Shown here: one piece after another, positions 20,751-32,248 of the stretch
How the letters are laid out: each line of letters begins with the position of its first letter
Position numbering within the stretch: position 1 is the stretch's first letter
DNA from: Lobosporangium transversale
Lineage: Eukaryota; Mortierellomycota; Mortierellomycetes; Mortierellales; Mortierellaceae
Assembly (NCBI RefSeq): GCF_002105155.1
Contig: NW_019028996.1
Span: 310,001 to 374,000 of the forward strand
Reading direction: 5' to 3'
DNA: 64,000 nucleotides
The notes under the pieces: model-generated
Database searches by the model: none
What the model saw: the letters and a program-made list of their open reading frames with translations, nothing else
Told to the model about the DNA's origin: nothing
Made by a program: the position numbers and the translations under genes

Positions 20751-21683
20751 TCATTTCTTCTTCGAGTTGGGTGATGATGGTGTGGGTTTTTTCTTTTTCT
20801 GAGATTTTTGTTGTTGTTGTTTAGTTTTTTCTGCCTCTTCCTCTGCCAAAAGTTCCTGTAATGCTTTAGCACGCTCACGCTCCAGACGAGCCTCCTTATT
20901 CTTTTCGTTCTGTATCTTTGATTGTTCTTTGCGTTGCTCTTGTAGCGCCTGATCCTTTGTTTCTTCTTCCTGCCTCGCCTTCATCTCCTTTTCCATTTTC
21001 TTTGACATCTCATGCCTCACCTATTTAACAAGGGGAAGAAAAAACAATAAAAAATAAAAAAAAAATAAAAAAAGTTTTAGGAACCGGGCTTTTTCGCATG
21101 CGTTTTAAATAAAAACAATTGTAAAGGCTTTCCTTCATTACCATCTCGCTAGCTGTTTGAAGGATAGTCTCCCCCCATCCTTCCTTAAATGTTTCAGCTT
21201 CCTCAATAATAGCCATTATCTCCTGCTCGAGCTCTTTTTCCGCAAGCGAGAATTCATTCCAAATATCATCTCCTAATATACCCTGTTTGGACAAACTGGT
21301 CAACACTGGCTTGTCCTCACGCATGGACAAAACTCGATTCACAGCCTCCATAGCTCGTCGTAACAGTGCTGCTTTCAGTTGTGCGTCCGTGGCCTCCTGG
21401 GGCTCTGTCTGTTGCAAGAGTGCCATATAGTGTGCTCGAGCTTCGTTTTCCGGGAACCATGGTTCAGCAGTGCTAATAGCTACATTTACATAAGAATAAA
21501 CAGGTCAATAATTGTAGAAATCCAACCCGAAGAGCGTTGGGAGTAAATAATTGGAATGGTCAACCATGGTTGTAATTATTATTTCCTATTACCTATCTTT
21601 CTTCTTCTCCAAAAAAACCCAAAGATTCTCATGGCAAGAATCCATCCACCAATGTAAATGACTGCCAACCAGACAGATTGCAT
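20751..21683 (-). CDS. SEC66: Sec66/Sec71-type subunit of the ER Sec63 translocation complex
   Basis: Predicted 232-residue protein in three exons: 21593-21683, 21142-21479 and 20751-21020. Sec66 is a non-essential ER membrane subunit that acts with Sec62, Sec63 and Sec72 in post-translational translocation. One N-terminal membrane segment is visible (VWLAVIYIGGWILAMRIFGF), followed by RRRK on the presumed cytosolic side. The Sec66 domain follows, with AEPWFPENEARAHYM, LKAALLRRAMEAV and GILGDDIWNEFSLAEKELEQE. The C-terminal ~90 residues are an extended Lys/Glu/Gln-rich coiled-coil-like tail ending in KKKPTPSSPNSKKK, longer than in yeast (206 residues in all). The start ATG at 21683 directly precedes the membrane segment. 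An adjacent transposon remnant abuts the 3' end. Confidence 0.85.
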
Positions 21684-22649
21684 GCTGATCAAAATTCTTT
21701 TTCTTTATACTTATTCGTGTGGTGAAGGGCTAAAAAAAAAAAAAAAAAAAAAAAAGGAAAGAATGAAAGAGCGAAGAAGAGCAAATCTAACAGCAAGTTT
21801 TTGTTTGTCGGTCCGTTTGAAAGAAAAATAAGCAAGTAAAGAAGTAGAGCAAGAAAGAAGACTGTCGAAAGAAATAGTCAATAGAATTTCTTCATTTGGA
21901 CGCATTGACGCCCTGGGGAAACGTGGCGCCAATCTTTTGTTTCAATTACGCTTTTTGGCGGCGTCTATCATGAAGAACGCGTTCATCCAAGGGAACATCA
22001 TTCACCCTTTTCTTCCATGCTTTTATTTGCTTTCATTAACGAGTCAACATGTGCAACGCTAGATATTTGATCCATGGGCGTCCTAGTCCTTAGCTGCTTG
22101 CCTGTTTGTGGCGCTTGAGGGTCTGGAAAAAAAAAGGGGTTAGTAAAGAGTGAAATGACAGCAGCTTTTTATTTTTTTGTAATTGTTGACAAAATATAGG
22201 GGATGGATGGTCAAGGCATGACCCCTGTTCAAGACCCCATGACGATCTGGCATGTTTTTGTGCCAGAGTCGAGTCGATCGAACCATAAAGGCATTCTGTC
22301 ATAGCATTGCTACAAAGGTTCTTTTTTTTTTTTTTTTTCGTTTTTTCTTTAACTCTTGAACCTCTTTGCACTCCTCTCTCCACTTTTTTTTTTTCTCCTT
22401 CTTTGACTTCCTTCACATCCAAAGTCAAAGAATGGTATGACTTTTCTCCCTTTCAATAGTTCGCAAACGACTCTTTCCAACTCGCAACTATTATTTTTAA
22501 TGATCACGACCTGACGACCTTTTCTCCTCTTATCAATTACTATACCATTTCCAAATACATACCCTCATTTTCCGAATTTCTATTTCTCATAAACAGCTCA
22601 CCACTTTGTACATATTGTATATAATCAAGTATTTATTATTATATTTTTA
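21684..22649. other. Divergent intergenic region between SEC66 and the DUF4203 gene
   Basis: About 970 bp shared by two divergent genes. It holds an A run at about 21731-21754, a T run near 22321-22338 and pyrimidine-rich stretches toward the plus-strand gene. No further gene is seen. Confidence 0.65.
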
Positions 22650-23128
22650 ATGAATGAAAACATGAAGTCCTCCAAATCATCCCTTCGCTACCTGTTCACT
22701 GCCGTCAACTGGGTAATCTGTTTACTTTGGATCGCACAATTGGCCAATGCTGCCCCGTTACCACAGTCAGGAGAAGTAGTATCTGTATCAGCGTCTCCTT
22801 CTACAAATACTACCAACAACACATTGGTCGATCCCTTTTCAACGCCAGATTACCTAGGTTAGTAAAAAAATAAAAATGGCATGATAGCAAGAGACATTAA
22901 TATACATTAATATCTAGATTAACGTGGCAAAAGTCCGTAGTAACTAAGTCACTATGTTGTTATCCCTATCCCTTCATGCCTCTAATGTAGCACCATCCGA
23001 GTTCACCTGGGAACAATGCATTTATGGCATCCTGTTTATATTTTTCGGTGGCGTCGAAGTGTTTCATGGATACAAGTATATCCGCATCACTATGCTTGTG
23101 GCAGGATTTTTTGTCTGGTGTAAGACGG

Positions 23129-23165
<37 letters not shown>

Positions 23166-24442
23166 AAGGATGCTACTCGTCCAAATATGCTCATACACTC
23201 ATGTTTATAAACCTGGTTTTAATGTTTTTGTTTTCTTTAGCAAGCACGGCCGTAATGGTCATGCTTATTACCAACATCAACTCGGGTGTATATCAGTCTA
23301 CAACAGTTTATTTCATAGTTTGGCTTCTTATCGGGATTATTGGATCTATCATCTCATTTTATCTGTGGCATGTCGGCATCATCTTAACGGGAGCCTATGG
23401 CGTGTAAGTGCCTTATTTTCTTTTCCTTTTTCCTTTTTTATTAAGAGGTGCAACGACATCCCTAATGCCTGCTACTGCCAATCTATTGGAAAATAGATTT
23501 GTAATTGTTGCAGTAATCTTCACAGCAGCCAATGTCACCAATTACGTCTTTCGGTACGTATTCCTAGCGATCTGTGTGGTCATAGGGGGCTACTTGACCA
23601 AACGTTATGAGCGATATGCAGTGATCATAGCCACATCACTCGGCGGCGCCTACTGTGTCATGTTTGGAATCGATATGTTTGTGCAATCTGAATTCAGGTC
23701 CACGTTCCATGTGATGTTGTCGCAATCGACTGATAGGTTTCATCCTGTTGCAGGCACATGGGTCATGATTGCATTTGTCCCTGTCATTGCAGCTATTGGA
23801 ACTGCATGGGAGTGGAAACATCATGAAGCACCTGTGGGAAGTTGGTGGTTTGGGCACGGGGCTAGACCTCTTCCTCCTTTACCGGGTGAAAGACCCCATA
23901 GAAAGTGTTGTGGTATCACAATGGCATTGTCGGCAAAGGCTGCAAAGGCTGCAAAGGCTGCGAAAGAAACTGAGGAGAAGACAACTGGAAGTGACACTAC
24001 CCTTGTATCACCGAGCACAAAGACAACCACAATGGCAGGAGAAGCGAAAGCGGGATCATCATCACTACCACTGTCATGGTCGCATTGGTGCTTCCCATGT
24101 TGTACTCGGCGCAATAACAAGACGACTACAGCAGAAGATAATGGGCCATCGTCAACTGCAGAAGCAATGGAGGCAGAGCCCATGACTGTTGTAGTTGCAT
24201 CAGATGCTCCTGCCACTGAGGGATCTTCGCCCAGAGAGGAAAAGCCTTACAATGTTTTGGTCAATGAGAAGTCAAAGCCTACAGCGGGTCCAAGTGTGAC
24301 ATTCATCAAAGAATACGATATTCCAATAGAGAGGGCGTATTTTAGTTCAGGACGCGAAACTATTGGTCACACTGGCGTCCAAAAGGTTGTAATCCAACGC
24401 GAAGTGCGCGAGTTTGGCGTGGACGTTGACGAGAAGTTATAG
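22650..24442 (+). CDS. DUF4203 (TM7S3/TM198-like) multi-pass membrane protein
   Basis: Predicted 498-residue protein in four exons: 22650-22857, 22991-23119, 23241-23403 and 23446-24442. A signal peptide is likely at residues ~15-35 (hydrophobic core ending near QLANAAP), followed by a Ser/Thr/Asn-rich linker. About seven hydrophobic segments come next, including GILFIFFGGVEVF, VYFIVWLLIGIIGSIISFYL and WVMIAFVPVIAAIGTAWEW. This matches the DUF4203 pattern of small Gly-rich helices. The C-terminal ~190 residues are cytosolic-like, Lys/Ala/Thr/Ser-rich and of low complexity, with AAKAAKAAKE repeats. The molecular function of the family in fungi is unknown. Intron 2 begins with a ~33-nt A run directly after the donor. 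The acceptor of exon 4 is slightly uncertain because two AGs lie 2 nt apart; the chosen one keeps the frame. Confidence 0.8.
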
Positions 24443-24626
24443 ATATAATTGGTTGTTGAAGTGAAATAAAATGTTAACTCTATCCTAAAATGGGACTCCA
24501 GGGGTGATCAAGATTGTCTGTGGGAACATGTTCCTGAAGACAGAACATTCCTTTTCTTTTTTTCTATTTGTGCACGTTCCTCTTGTCTATCCCTCATTCG
24601 CTTTCATTCGCCTTCATCTCATTACA

Positions 24627-25561
24627 ATGTCATTTTCATTACCCACTCCTACCCATCCTGGCCCTTTTGGTCACAAACAGCGCAAGAACTTTTTCTTTCC
24701 TGAGGGCAAGACAGAGTTCAACCATGGATCCTATGGTATAAATATCTATCGTCACGATTTTTTCTCCTTTTTATATTAGACTTAAACACGTTGTAGAGCA
24801 ACTGACCTTCTCATTGCCCATTGGCAGGCACCTTTCCTCGGTCTGTACGAGAAAACATGCTCAAGTGGCACGACTATGCCGAGCAAAATCCAGGTAAAAA
24901 AAAAAAGTAGTTGAATAAGACATGTCAAAATATCGTCTACAACTCCCACAGTCCCTTGTGCACACGAGCAACTAACATAAATCTATCCATCCATTCATGC
25001 ATTACTTTTTATCAACGTTACCCAAGATCGTTGGGTTCGTCTCGAGTTGAAGCCAGCACTTCGAAAGATTCGCTCAAAGCTTGCAGCGTTCATGAACTGT
25101 GACACGGATGAACTGGCCTTAGTCCAGAACACCACTACGGGCATCAATGCTGTCCTCCGTAGTCTTGCCTTCGCTCCTGGTGACAAGATTCTGCAACTCT
25201 CGACAGGTTATATTAATGTGGACAGGACCGTTCATTATATATGTGATATTCACAAAGATGTGAACATTATTGAAGTCCCCATTACGATGCCCATGACCGA
25301 TCATGAAATTGTCTATCAGGTCGAGAAAACCGTCCAGCATCATTTGGCTAAAAAAGATCAGTCAAGGATCCGCCTTGCGGTCATTGACTGGATTTCTTCA
25401 GTTCCTGCGATCGTACATCCTGTCAAACCACTCGTTGATATGCTTAAATCGTATGGCATTTTGGTTCTTGTGGATGGTGCTCATGCCATCGGACAAGTTC
25501 CTGTCGATTTAAAATTCTTAAATGCAGACTTCTTCATTACCAACTGCCACAAGGTAATCCC

Positions 25562-25593
<32 letters not shown>

Positions 25594-26214
25594 CCTTTTG
25601 AACTATTCATTTATAATTTTGTAGGACCTAACAGCATACACTTTTTTTTTTTTTTTTTTTTTTTTTTAATTCAGTGGCTCTACAGCGTACGAGGCTCCGC
25701 TGCGCTTTACGTTCCAAAACGATTACAAGGTCTAATCCATCCAACGGCGATCCAGGGCGACTACAAGAATGGATTCGAAGCCGAATTTTCCTGGAACGGG
25801 ACCATGGATTATTCCTCCATGCTGTCGATCGAAGGCGCGCTCGAGTTCCGCGAACAGTATGGTGAAGAAGCCATCATGCATTATATGCATACTTTGGCTG
25901 TGAGAGGTGGGGAAATCATGGTTGAAATCTTGGGAACCCAGGTGATGACACCTTATGATCATCAAGTCGGCAGTATGGTGAATATTCGTTTGCCGATCAA
26001 GAATATCAACCACCCCAAGATCGAGACACCCGATTATCTGGTCCGCCATTTATTGGATAAGTACAACCTGTTTTCGCCAAGCTATAAACACGGAGGCTAT
26101 TTCTGGACAAGGGTTTCTGCCCAGATTTATTTGGAGTTTTCTGATTTTGTGCATCTGGCGCATGTTTGGAAGGAGGTGATTGAGGAACTCAATAACGAGG
26201 ATCAAGAAAGCTAA
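24627..26214 (+). CDS. Class-V PLP-dependent enzyme (isopenicillin N epimerase-like / Egt2-like lyase)
   Basis: Predicted 413-residue fold-type I PLP enzyme in four exons: 24627-24735, 24828-24893, 25027-25553 and 25675-26214. Visible hallmarks are FNHGSYG near the N-terminus, QNTTTGINAVLR (cofactor phosphate and ring contact), LVDGAHAIGQ with the Asp that pairs with the PLP pyridine nitrogen, and TNCHK ending at Lys234 as the Schiff-base lysine, placed at the exon 3/4 junction. The C-terminal small domain follows. Fungal members of this subgroup are often annotated as isopenicillin N epimerase-like; some act as the ergothioneine C-S lyase Egt2 and others as cysteine desulfhydrases. Sequence alone does not decide which. 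No targeting signal is evident, so a cytosolic location is inferred. Intron 3 contains two long T runs. Confidence 0.85.
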
Positions 26215-26495
26215 AAAGATGATCCTCTTTTCTTTTCTAGAGTATAGAAAATGTAGAGATTGACGACTAACTCCTTGAGGAACAGAGATCAATAAACATT
26301 GATACTTCACAGATGACCTGAGAGTAAAAGCTATTCAAGTCATGCTCATTGCTTAAAGGAATAAAGTCAAGCTTTAGTGATTTTTATAACGCATAAAAAG
26401 ACCTAGATAATGATTATCATGTTTATTTCATTTTCATCGTCCAAGAAGGCTCCTCCTTCCCTCTCTTTCTGCTACATTCCTTAAAGCTTTTTTAT

Positions 26496-27847
26496 TTAGT
26501 CCTTCTTCAAATCAATCTTTTGGACTTCGACACCAGTATTTGTGATCACAAAGATTTCAAGGTAATCACCCGTGTAGATATCACGCTCCGTTGCGGATGT
26601 GAATGAATCCTTTGTAATACGCAAGACTTCGTCCTTTGTCAATGTGCGCTGCCTCGACTCCTGATTCTTGAAGTTAATCTGTCGTTGATTTAGACATAGG
26701 AAAAAGCTGATTAACAAAAAAGTCCACACAGTAAATGAAGTCAGTCAAAGGCTTCTTTTTTGTATGTTGTTTACCTGGTTGTCCAAGAATGGCTGGATAA
26801 GCGATGAAGCAGAGCCAGCGCATCTACAGGTTTCGCGTTCGTATGATCCTACTGGATCATAGGTATAAACAGCTCCCTTGCCTTCCTCGTCCAGACCGCC
26901 CAAAATGCACCAGCTATAGAAAGGAAAGAAGCGCTTCTGATAGAGCATGATGGAAAGCATCTGTGCAACTGCAGCTGTCGACATAACCTTTCCATGAGCG
27001 TGATGGTACCACTTTTTTTCCCCCCAATGAACAAGAAAATCACAGTTAGATTTCCTGCAAATAACTTTTTTTCATCATGATAATGGGACATCATCTCCAC
27101 ATAAAACAATAGATATCTCCAGACCTATATCCTCTCGTACCTCCATGCTCTGCTGGATCCTCTTAGTAAGGGTCAGGCAATCAGCATAACATCCTCCCAT
27201 GGAAATCACAGTCTTATCAGATCTACAAAAAAAAAAAAAAAAAAAAAAAAAGGAAACAATGCGTGGATCAGTATATTTATTTTTGTTCTTTCCTCAGTCG
27301 ACACTGCTTGCTAAAAGTAAACATTAATGACTGGCATATCTTGTTAATATAGGTCCTTTTCCTTACAGTTTGACCGATTTTGGAACATAGCGCGAGTTGA
27401 TGGAGTAGCCTTCGCTCTGTCGCGTATCTGCTGCTACCACACAAAAGTCATTGCCAGCAATGGACAACAAAGTACTATGAAGAATAGGGAGATAAAAACA
27501 TGCTTAGTACTTGTACTGTTGGTCCTTGGAAGAGAGGAGGGATTGAAGGATTGACGCGTTTCCTTCCTTCGCATGTATCTCTCAGGAATTTTGGTGTACC
27601 AGGAGAAAGATTTTTACACCCAGTGTTATTATGATATGATGAACGAGGACTTTTTTTTTTTTTTTTTTTTACATCTTCTTTAAGCTGCCTACGTTGGCCT
27701 CCTTTGCTTATTTCTGTGCTGCTTTTCCGAAGGTTTTTGTTTTTTAAATACTCACCCGCCATTGTCGACATAAGGGTCAAAGCGGTGCTCGATGGGCGCG
27801 CTGACGGGGTGGTCGATGACAGCCTGTCCAGGATAAGTGGAAAACAT
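26496..27847 (-). CDS. PRE7: 20S proteasome subunit beta6 (PSMB1/Pre7)
   Basis: Predicted 233-residue non-catalytic beta subunit of the 20S core, in five exons: 27756-27847, 27367-27474, 27141-27222, 26775-27011 and 26496-26678. The order of conserved blocks matches PSMB1: [49 protein letters not shown]-like [30 protein letters not shown] and the C-terminal AERDIYTGD-like block. In beta6 the position of the catalytic Thr lies in an uncleaved or inactive context, as expected. The acceptor of exon 4 (AAAAAAAG|TGG) is purine-rich and unusual, but the WYHHAHGK junction agrees with the family. The gene is head-to-head with the beta5 gene, with 415 bp between start codons. Confidence 0.93.
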
Positions 27848-28262
27848 ATTTGTTCCTTTATAAGGTCGGTGAGTTTCCGTAAAAAGAGGTTGATGAATTT
27901 AATGTTAAAATGGGAGGTTTAGCAGAAAAAAAGGAATTGAATGTCTAATGGACTGTGTGTTCTGTGTCTGTGGAAGTTGTCTTTCAAAAGTCTTTCGTGT
28001 TGCGTGGGTTACGAGGCCTCTATTGATCATCCGCAGTCACGGTGACGTGTCCCCTTGCCTGGTAGCCGACGCGTTCGTGTTTTTACAAGCAGGCAAACAT
28101 GAAGCACATTACCATTCTTACTTACAATTAAAGTGCGGCATTCATCCTTTGTTTTTTGTTCCTCTTCTTTTTCTTCTTTCTGTTCTTGAACAAACATACA
28201 CGCCTTTTTTAGCGATTAAGGAACATATAAACATATATTATACAGAATAGCAACCTTAAAAC
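27848..28262. promoter_or_regulatory. Shared divergent promoter of the beta6 and beta5 proteasome genes
   Basis: A 415-bp interval between two opposite start codons of the same protein complex. Near its centre lies GTCAC-G-GTGAC (28036-28046), an inverted repeat running into GACGTG, which is a possible bZIP or dimeric-factor site. No exact GGTGGCAAA (PACE) element is present. A bidirectional promoter is inferred from the arrangement alone. Confidence 0.6.
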
Positions 28263-29570
28263 ATGGACTCACTTGTCGCCAAATACTCCAACTCGGCTTC
28301 TACCTCATTCGATACTGAAGACAGCCTCAATAACAACAGTGGAGGATGGGATGCTGCTAGCCAATTCGCACTGCCTTCATTCGACATCCCCCTGGTAGCC
28401 AATGTAAAGTCACTTTATTCTCGAAGGGAGAAAAAAAAACGATGAAGAGCTTTTTTTTTTAAAATACTAACTAGCCATGTTTTCCTGTTGAATAGCCCGT
28501 AGATTTCTTACGCGCCCATACTGACCCCTCGGCAGAGAACCGCATCCGCATCCAGCACGGAACTACAACATTAGCTTTCAAATTCCAAGGTGGTATTGTT
28601 GTTGCTGTTGATTCGCGTGCCTCAGGAGGATCTTATATCGGTAATGCGTGCACTTCTTGAGATTTGCAAGTTTAGCTTTTTTTTTTTCTTTTTTTATCTC
28701 GTCATCATGTTTTTATTTCCTTACTCATGTTCTTTAATTGCTATAATTGCTCCCCGCACTTTAGCTTCGCAAACGGTCAAGAAGGTAATCGAGATTAATC
28801 CTTACCTTTTGGGAACCATGGCTGGAGGTGCTGCTGATTGTCAGTACTGGGAGCGTGAACTTGGAAGGAGATGCAGATTGTATGAACTCCGTAATAAGGA
28901 GCGTATCTCCGTAGCAGCAGCATCCAAGATCCTTAGTAACATGGTCTACGATTACAAGGGCATGGGATTGTCTATGGGTACAATGATCACTGGATGGGAC
29001 AAGACGGTAAAGGAAATTTGCGATCAGAATACCAAACAGGTTCAACGTTTTAAATGTTGGAGATATATCCTATGCTGTAAAGCTTAGTAAATTTGTATTT
29101 TGTTTTGCTGCTTCTAGGGCCCTCAACTGTTCTACGTTGACTCTGATGGCTCTCGATTGAGAGGTGAAAAGTTTTCTGTTGGCTCAGGATCGACTTTTGC
29201 ATATGGTGTTCTTGATACTGGATACGACTATAATCTGTCTGTTCCCGATGCGATTGAGCTGGGACGCAGGGCCATTTACCATGCTACTCACCGTGATGCC
29301 TACTCTGGAGGGTCTATCAACATCTTCCATGTCAAGGAGTCAGGCTGGTCGTTTGAGGGCAATTACGACGTTGGCGCACTTCACTGGGTAAAAATAAACA
29401 AAAATAAACAAAAAAAAAAAAAAAAAAAAAAAAAAAGTGGAAGAAAAGAAAATCTCTACTATCTGCTATCCAGGAAACAACTTTTATTAACATAAGGATT
29501 TATGTTTATTAACTAATGTTCAAACTTTTTACAGGAATACCAAGCTCTTCCCAAGGGACCAATTGCATAA
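28263..29570 (+). CDS. PRE2: 20S proteasome catalytic subunit beta5 (PSMB5/Pre2)
   Basis: Predicted 277-residue precursor of the chymotrypsin-like subunit, in five exons: 28263-28403, 28496-28640, 28765-29006, 29118-29387 and 29535-29570. A 69-residue propeptide ends at Gly69, and autocatalytic cleavage before Thr70 would expose [11 protein letters not shown]. Counting from that Thr, D17 and K33 are present ([15 protein letters not shown]). Further family blocks are [41 protein letters not shown] and [12 protein letters not shown]. The C-terminal exon is only 11 codons plus stop. It shares a divergent promoter with beta6 and ends 169 bp from the convergent ribosome recycling factor gene. An A run of more than 25 nt follows the donor of intron 4. 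Confidence 0.95.
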
Positions 29571-29739
29571 ATCGGGATTGCTTAACGAGGAGAATGTACA
29601 ACATACAGCAGAAGCAGCAGTAACAACAGAAGTTTTGCAACCAAGGATCTCTCTGTGTTTATTATCTTTCAAAATTGAAATAAAACAAAAAAGTGGCTCA
29701 GAATACAGAAAAAGAAATAATAAAAAGTCACTAGGGCTT

Positions 29740-31005
29740 TTAATTGGACATGATCTCCTTGGCCTTGGACTTGAGTGCTTCATCGATGTCTTTGATAACC
29801 TTGTCGTGTAATGCTTGAGCCTAACATGAAAAGGCACGGAGAAAAATGATTAGATAATGGGCATTTGAGGATATTACGGATAAAGAGCATTAAAATTACC
29901 TTCTTTTCCAATGTAAAGTTCTCATCTTCACTCATTCCAGCCTTAAGATCCTTCTTCAAATCCTTCATTCCATCCTGTCGTAACTTGCGAATGATGGTTT
30001 TTGATTTTTCTGCTGCTGCTGCCGCATTTTTGGAAAGGGTCTCACGGAACTCTTTGGTAGGTCTGGATTAAGAGTTAAGAGCATAAATAAAAAGTTAGTT
30101 TCTCCTTTTGAGACAGTGTGTGTATCAACCATTATCATTTAATGATTCCCTACTTTGGCACAGGAACTTTGACTGCCTTGTTATCAGCAATGGGATTCAA
30201 GTTTAATCCTGCCTCACGAATGGCCTTCTCAACAGCAACGATAAGCTAAAATGTAACAAAAAAAAAAAAAAAAAAAAAAAAAAAGAATCACGTTCAAATT
30301 TAAAACTATGAATATGAGCAGATCAGATTAGATCAAAGAGATCGTTACCTCAGGATCGTTCACGTTGACCATTAGTGTCTTTGCATCCTTGATAGACACC
30401 TGTCCCACATCGCGCAAAGAGACAAGACTATTACCTGCCTTGACTTTGATAGGATCTAGAATTGCTATTTACACAAAAGAAAAAAAAACAGAATAAGGGT
30501 TAAACGACTGTCCCTGTAGATTGAGAAAAAGTATACTGGTCTGAATCCAAGGCTCCTTATTAGTATTACCTGGATTAGCAGTTCCGGCTCTCATGGTCGA
30601 AAAGTCTTTTTTGAGCCGTTCTAAGCACTGGCCCATCTTCTTTTCCAGATCTACTATATCAAACGTCATATCTCCTCCTCCTGATCCAGAAGACTTGTTG
30701 CTTTTTCCTCCTTTGCGGGAACCAGAATCGTTATCATCTTCTTCTTCTTCATCGCTAGATCCCTTTTTACCGCCCTTACCGCCTTTGCTACTCTTTTTGG
30801 CATAGCCTCTGAGTTGATGACTAGCAGAAGTATTCATGGCCATGACCATGTTCTTTCCAAGGAAGGATCCATGAGAAGTGATTCTCAAATGCAATGGAGT
30901 GATTGTTGAGAGAGTAGTGTGAGTCCTGACGCGGCTTGTAACGTGTAGCTGAACAGCAGTTAGACGTTTTGCTGTTGAGAAGAGTGCTGTAGTGGCGCGT
31001 TGCAT
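29740..31005 (-). CDS. RRF1: Mitochondrial ribosome recycling factor
   Basis: Predicted 295-residue RRF family protein in five exons: 30570-31005, 30349-30464, 30154-30245, 29900-30062 and 29740-29820. With the elongation factor, RRF splits post-termination ribosomes; this one should act in mitochondria. The N-terminus is Arg/Ser/Thr-rich and lacks acidic residues over ~80 residues, as in a matrix presequence. A striking hydrophilic linker follows (KKSSKGGKGGKKGSSDEEEEDD type, about residues 70-110). The RRF domain then shows the family blocks LKKDFSTMRAG, IKVKAGNSLVSL, VNVNDPE, AIREAGLNLNP and KEFRETLSKNAA, ending in the long C-terminal helix of domain I. It is divergent from the E2 gene to its right. 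Confidence 0.9.
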
Positions 31006-31836
31006 AACTGTGAAAATGTCGGGTAGTTGCGAAAGAAAAGAAGTATATTATATATAATAACTTTATCCACAATGATGGTGTCAACACATTTGCGATCACT
31101 CCATACCCCTCAAGCACAGTCCCCACCATTAACCATATTCTCCACCTCTCTTGGTCGTGTGGTTATGGTCGATGCACTTGTAACCACAACTTTCTGCACG
31201 ACATATTGTTCTGCGTTCTTTTTATGATTATACAGAGGACGCAGGGGAGACGGAGCGAGGAAATCAAATGTGATGGTACAGGTACAAAGAAACTTGTTTA
31301 CTGAGACGGTGATACGATAGGGAATGAGAAACTGGCGCAGCATGTCACATTGGATTCTTTCTTTCTTTCTTTCTTTCTTTCTTTTTCTTTTTATTTACTC
31401 CGTGTTACCCTGGTTGCTTGTCTTTTAAGGATGGCGATGTATCGAATGTAAAAAGAATAAGGTGGCAAAGTGGTAGTTGAGTGGCTTGTTGTAAGTGTGG
31501 TGTAGCATTCTGACTGACGGTGCAGGGATATTTGATTCGTCCCCCTTGCATTGAACCTTTTCCTTCACTTTCCACAACACCCGCCCACTCACACAGGACC
31601 TGTGTACTTTAAATACCTTCTAAATAAAATTAGAAAAAAAAACTCCTCTCTCAAACATTCTTTTTTTTTTTTTTTTTTTTTTTTCCTTTTTTCTTCTTCA
31701 ACCCATACCCGCTCATTCATTCACCTCCATTCTTTATACATCTTCCTTTCCCCCGCTCTCTCTATCTTCCGACCTGTTCAAACCTACTCTCTTTACCCTC
31801 ACTTTATAAGAAGAAAAAGAAAAAGAAAAGACCAAG
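31006..31836. promoter_or_regulatory. Divergent intergenic region between RRF1 and the E2 gene
   Basis: About 830 bp between two start codons. It contains a CTTT microsatellite near 31359-31390, an exact PACE-type GGTGGCAAA at 31461-31469, a T run near 31661-31684 and a purine-rich AAGAAAAAGAAAAAG leader just before the E2 ATG. No additional gene is seen. Confidence 0.6.
31461..31469 (+). promoter_or_regulatory. PACE-like element GGTGGCAAA
   Basis: An exact match to the 9-bp proteasome-associated control element bound by Rpn4 in yeast, 368 bp upstream of the E2 ATG and 456 bp upstream of RRF1. A ubiquitin pathway gene is a sensible target. Whether an Rpn4 orthologue exists in this lineage is unknown, so this is only suggestive. 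Confidence 0.35.
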
Positions 31837-32217
31837 ATGTCCGAACAGTCAACGCTCCTTCTCAAACGCCAACTCAAAGGTAAGCTTAATAATAGTAATA
31901 ATAAAAAATAGTATACTTTTAAAAATTAATCAAAAATTGTACCTGACACGAACAGCATACAGACATACAGACTGTTGCCCATAGTAATGAAGGAATGGAA
32001 AGACAAACAAGTCATCCATCTTTCTTGAAACTACAATCTGTCTGTCTGTCCTCCTTTCAAAGATGAATGATGGCGACATTTCATCTTCACTTGTGACTCA
32101 TTGGTTAAACCACGCTGGAAGGAAAAAAGGGGCGGGAGGATAGAAATCAAGAAGAAAATCCCACATGCCACACAAAGGCACAGGCCATTTTGTTTATCAA
32201 GAAATCCTAATCACTCC

Positions 32218-32248
<31 letters not shown>

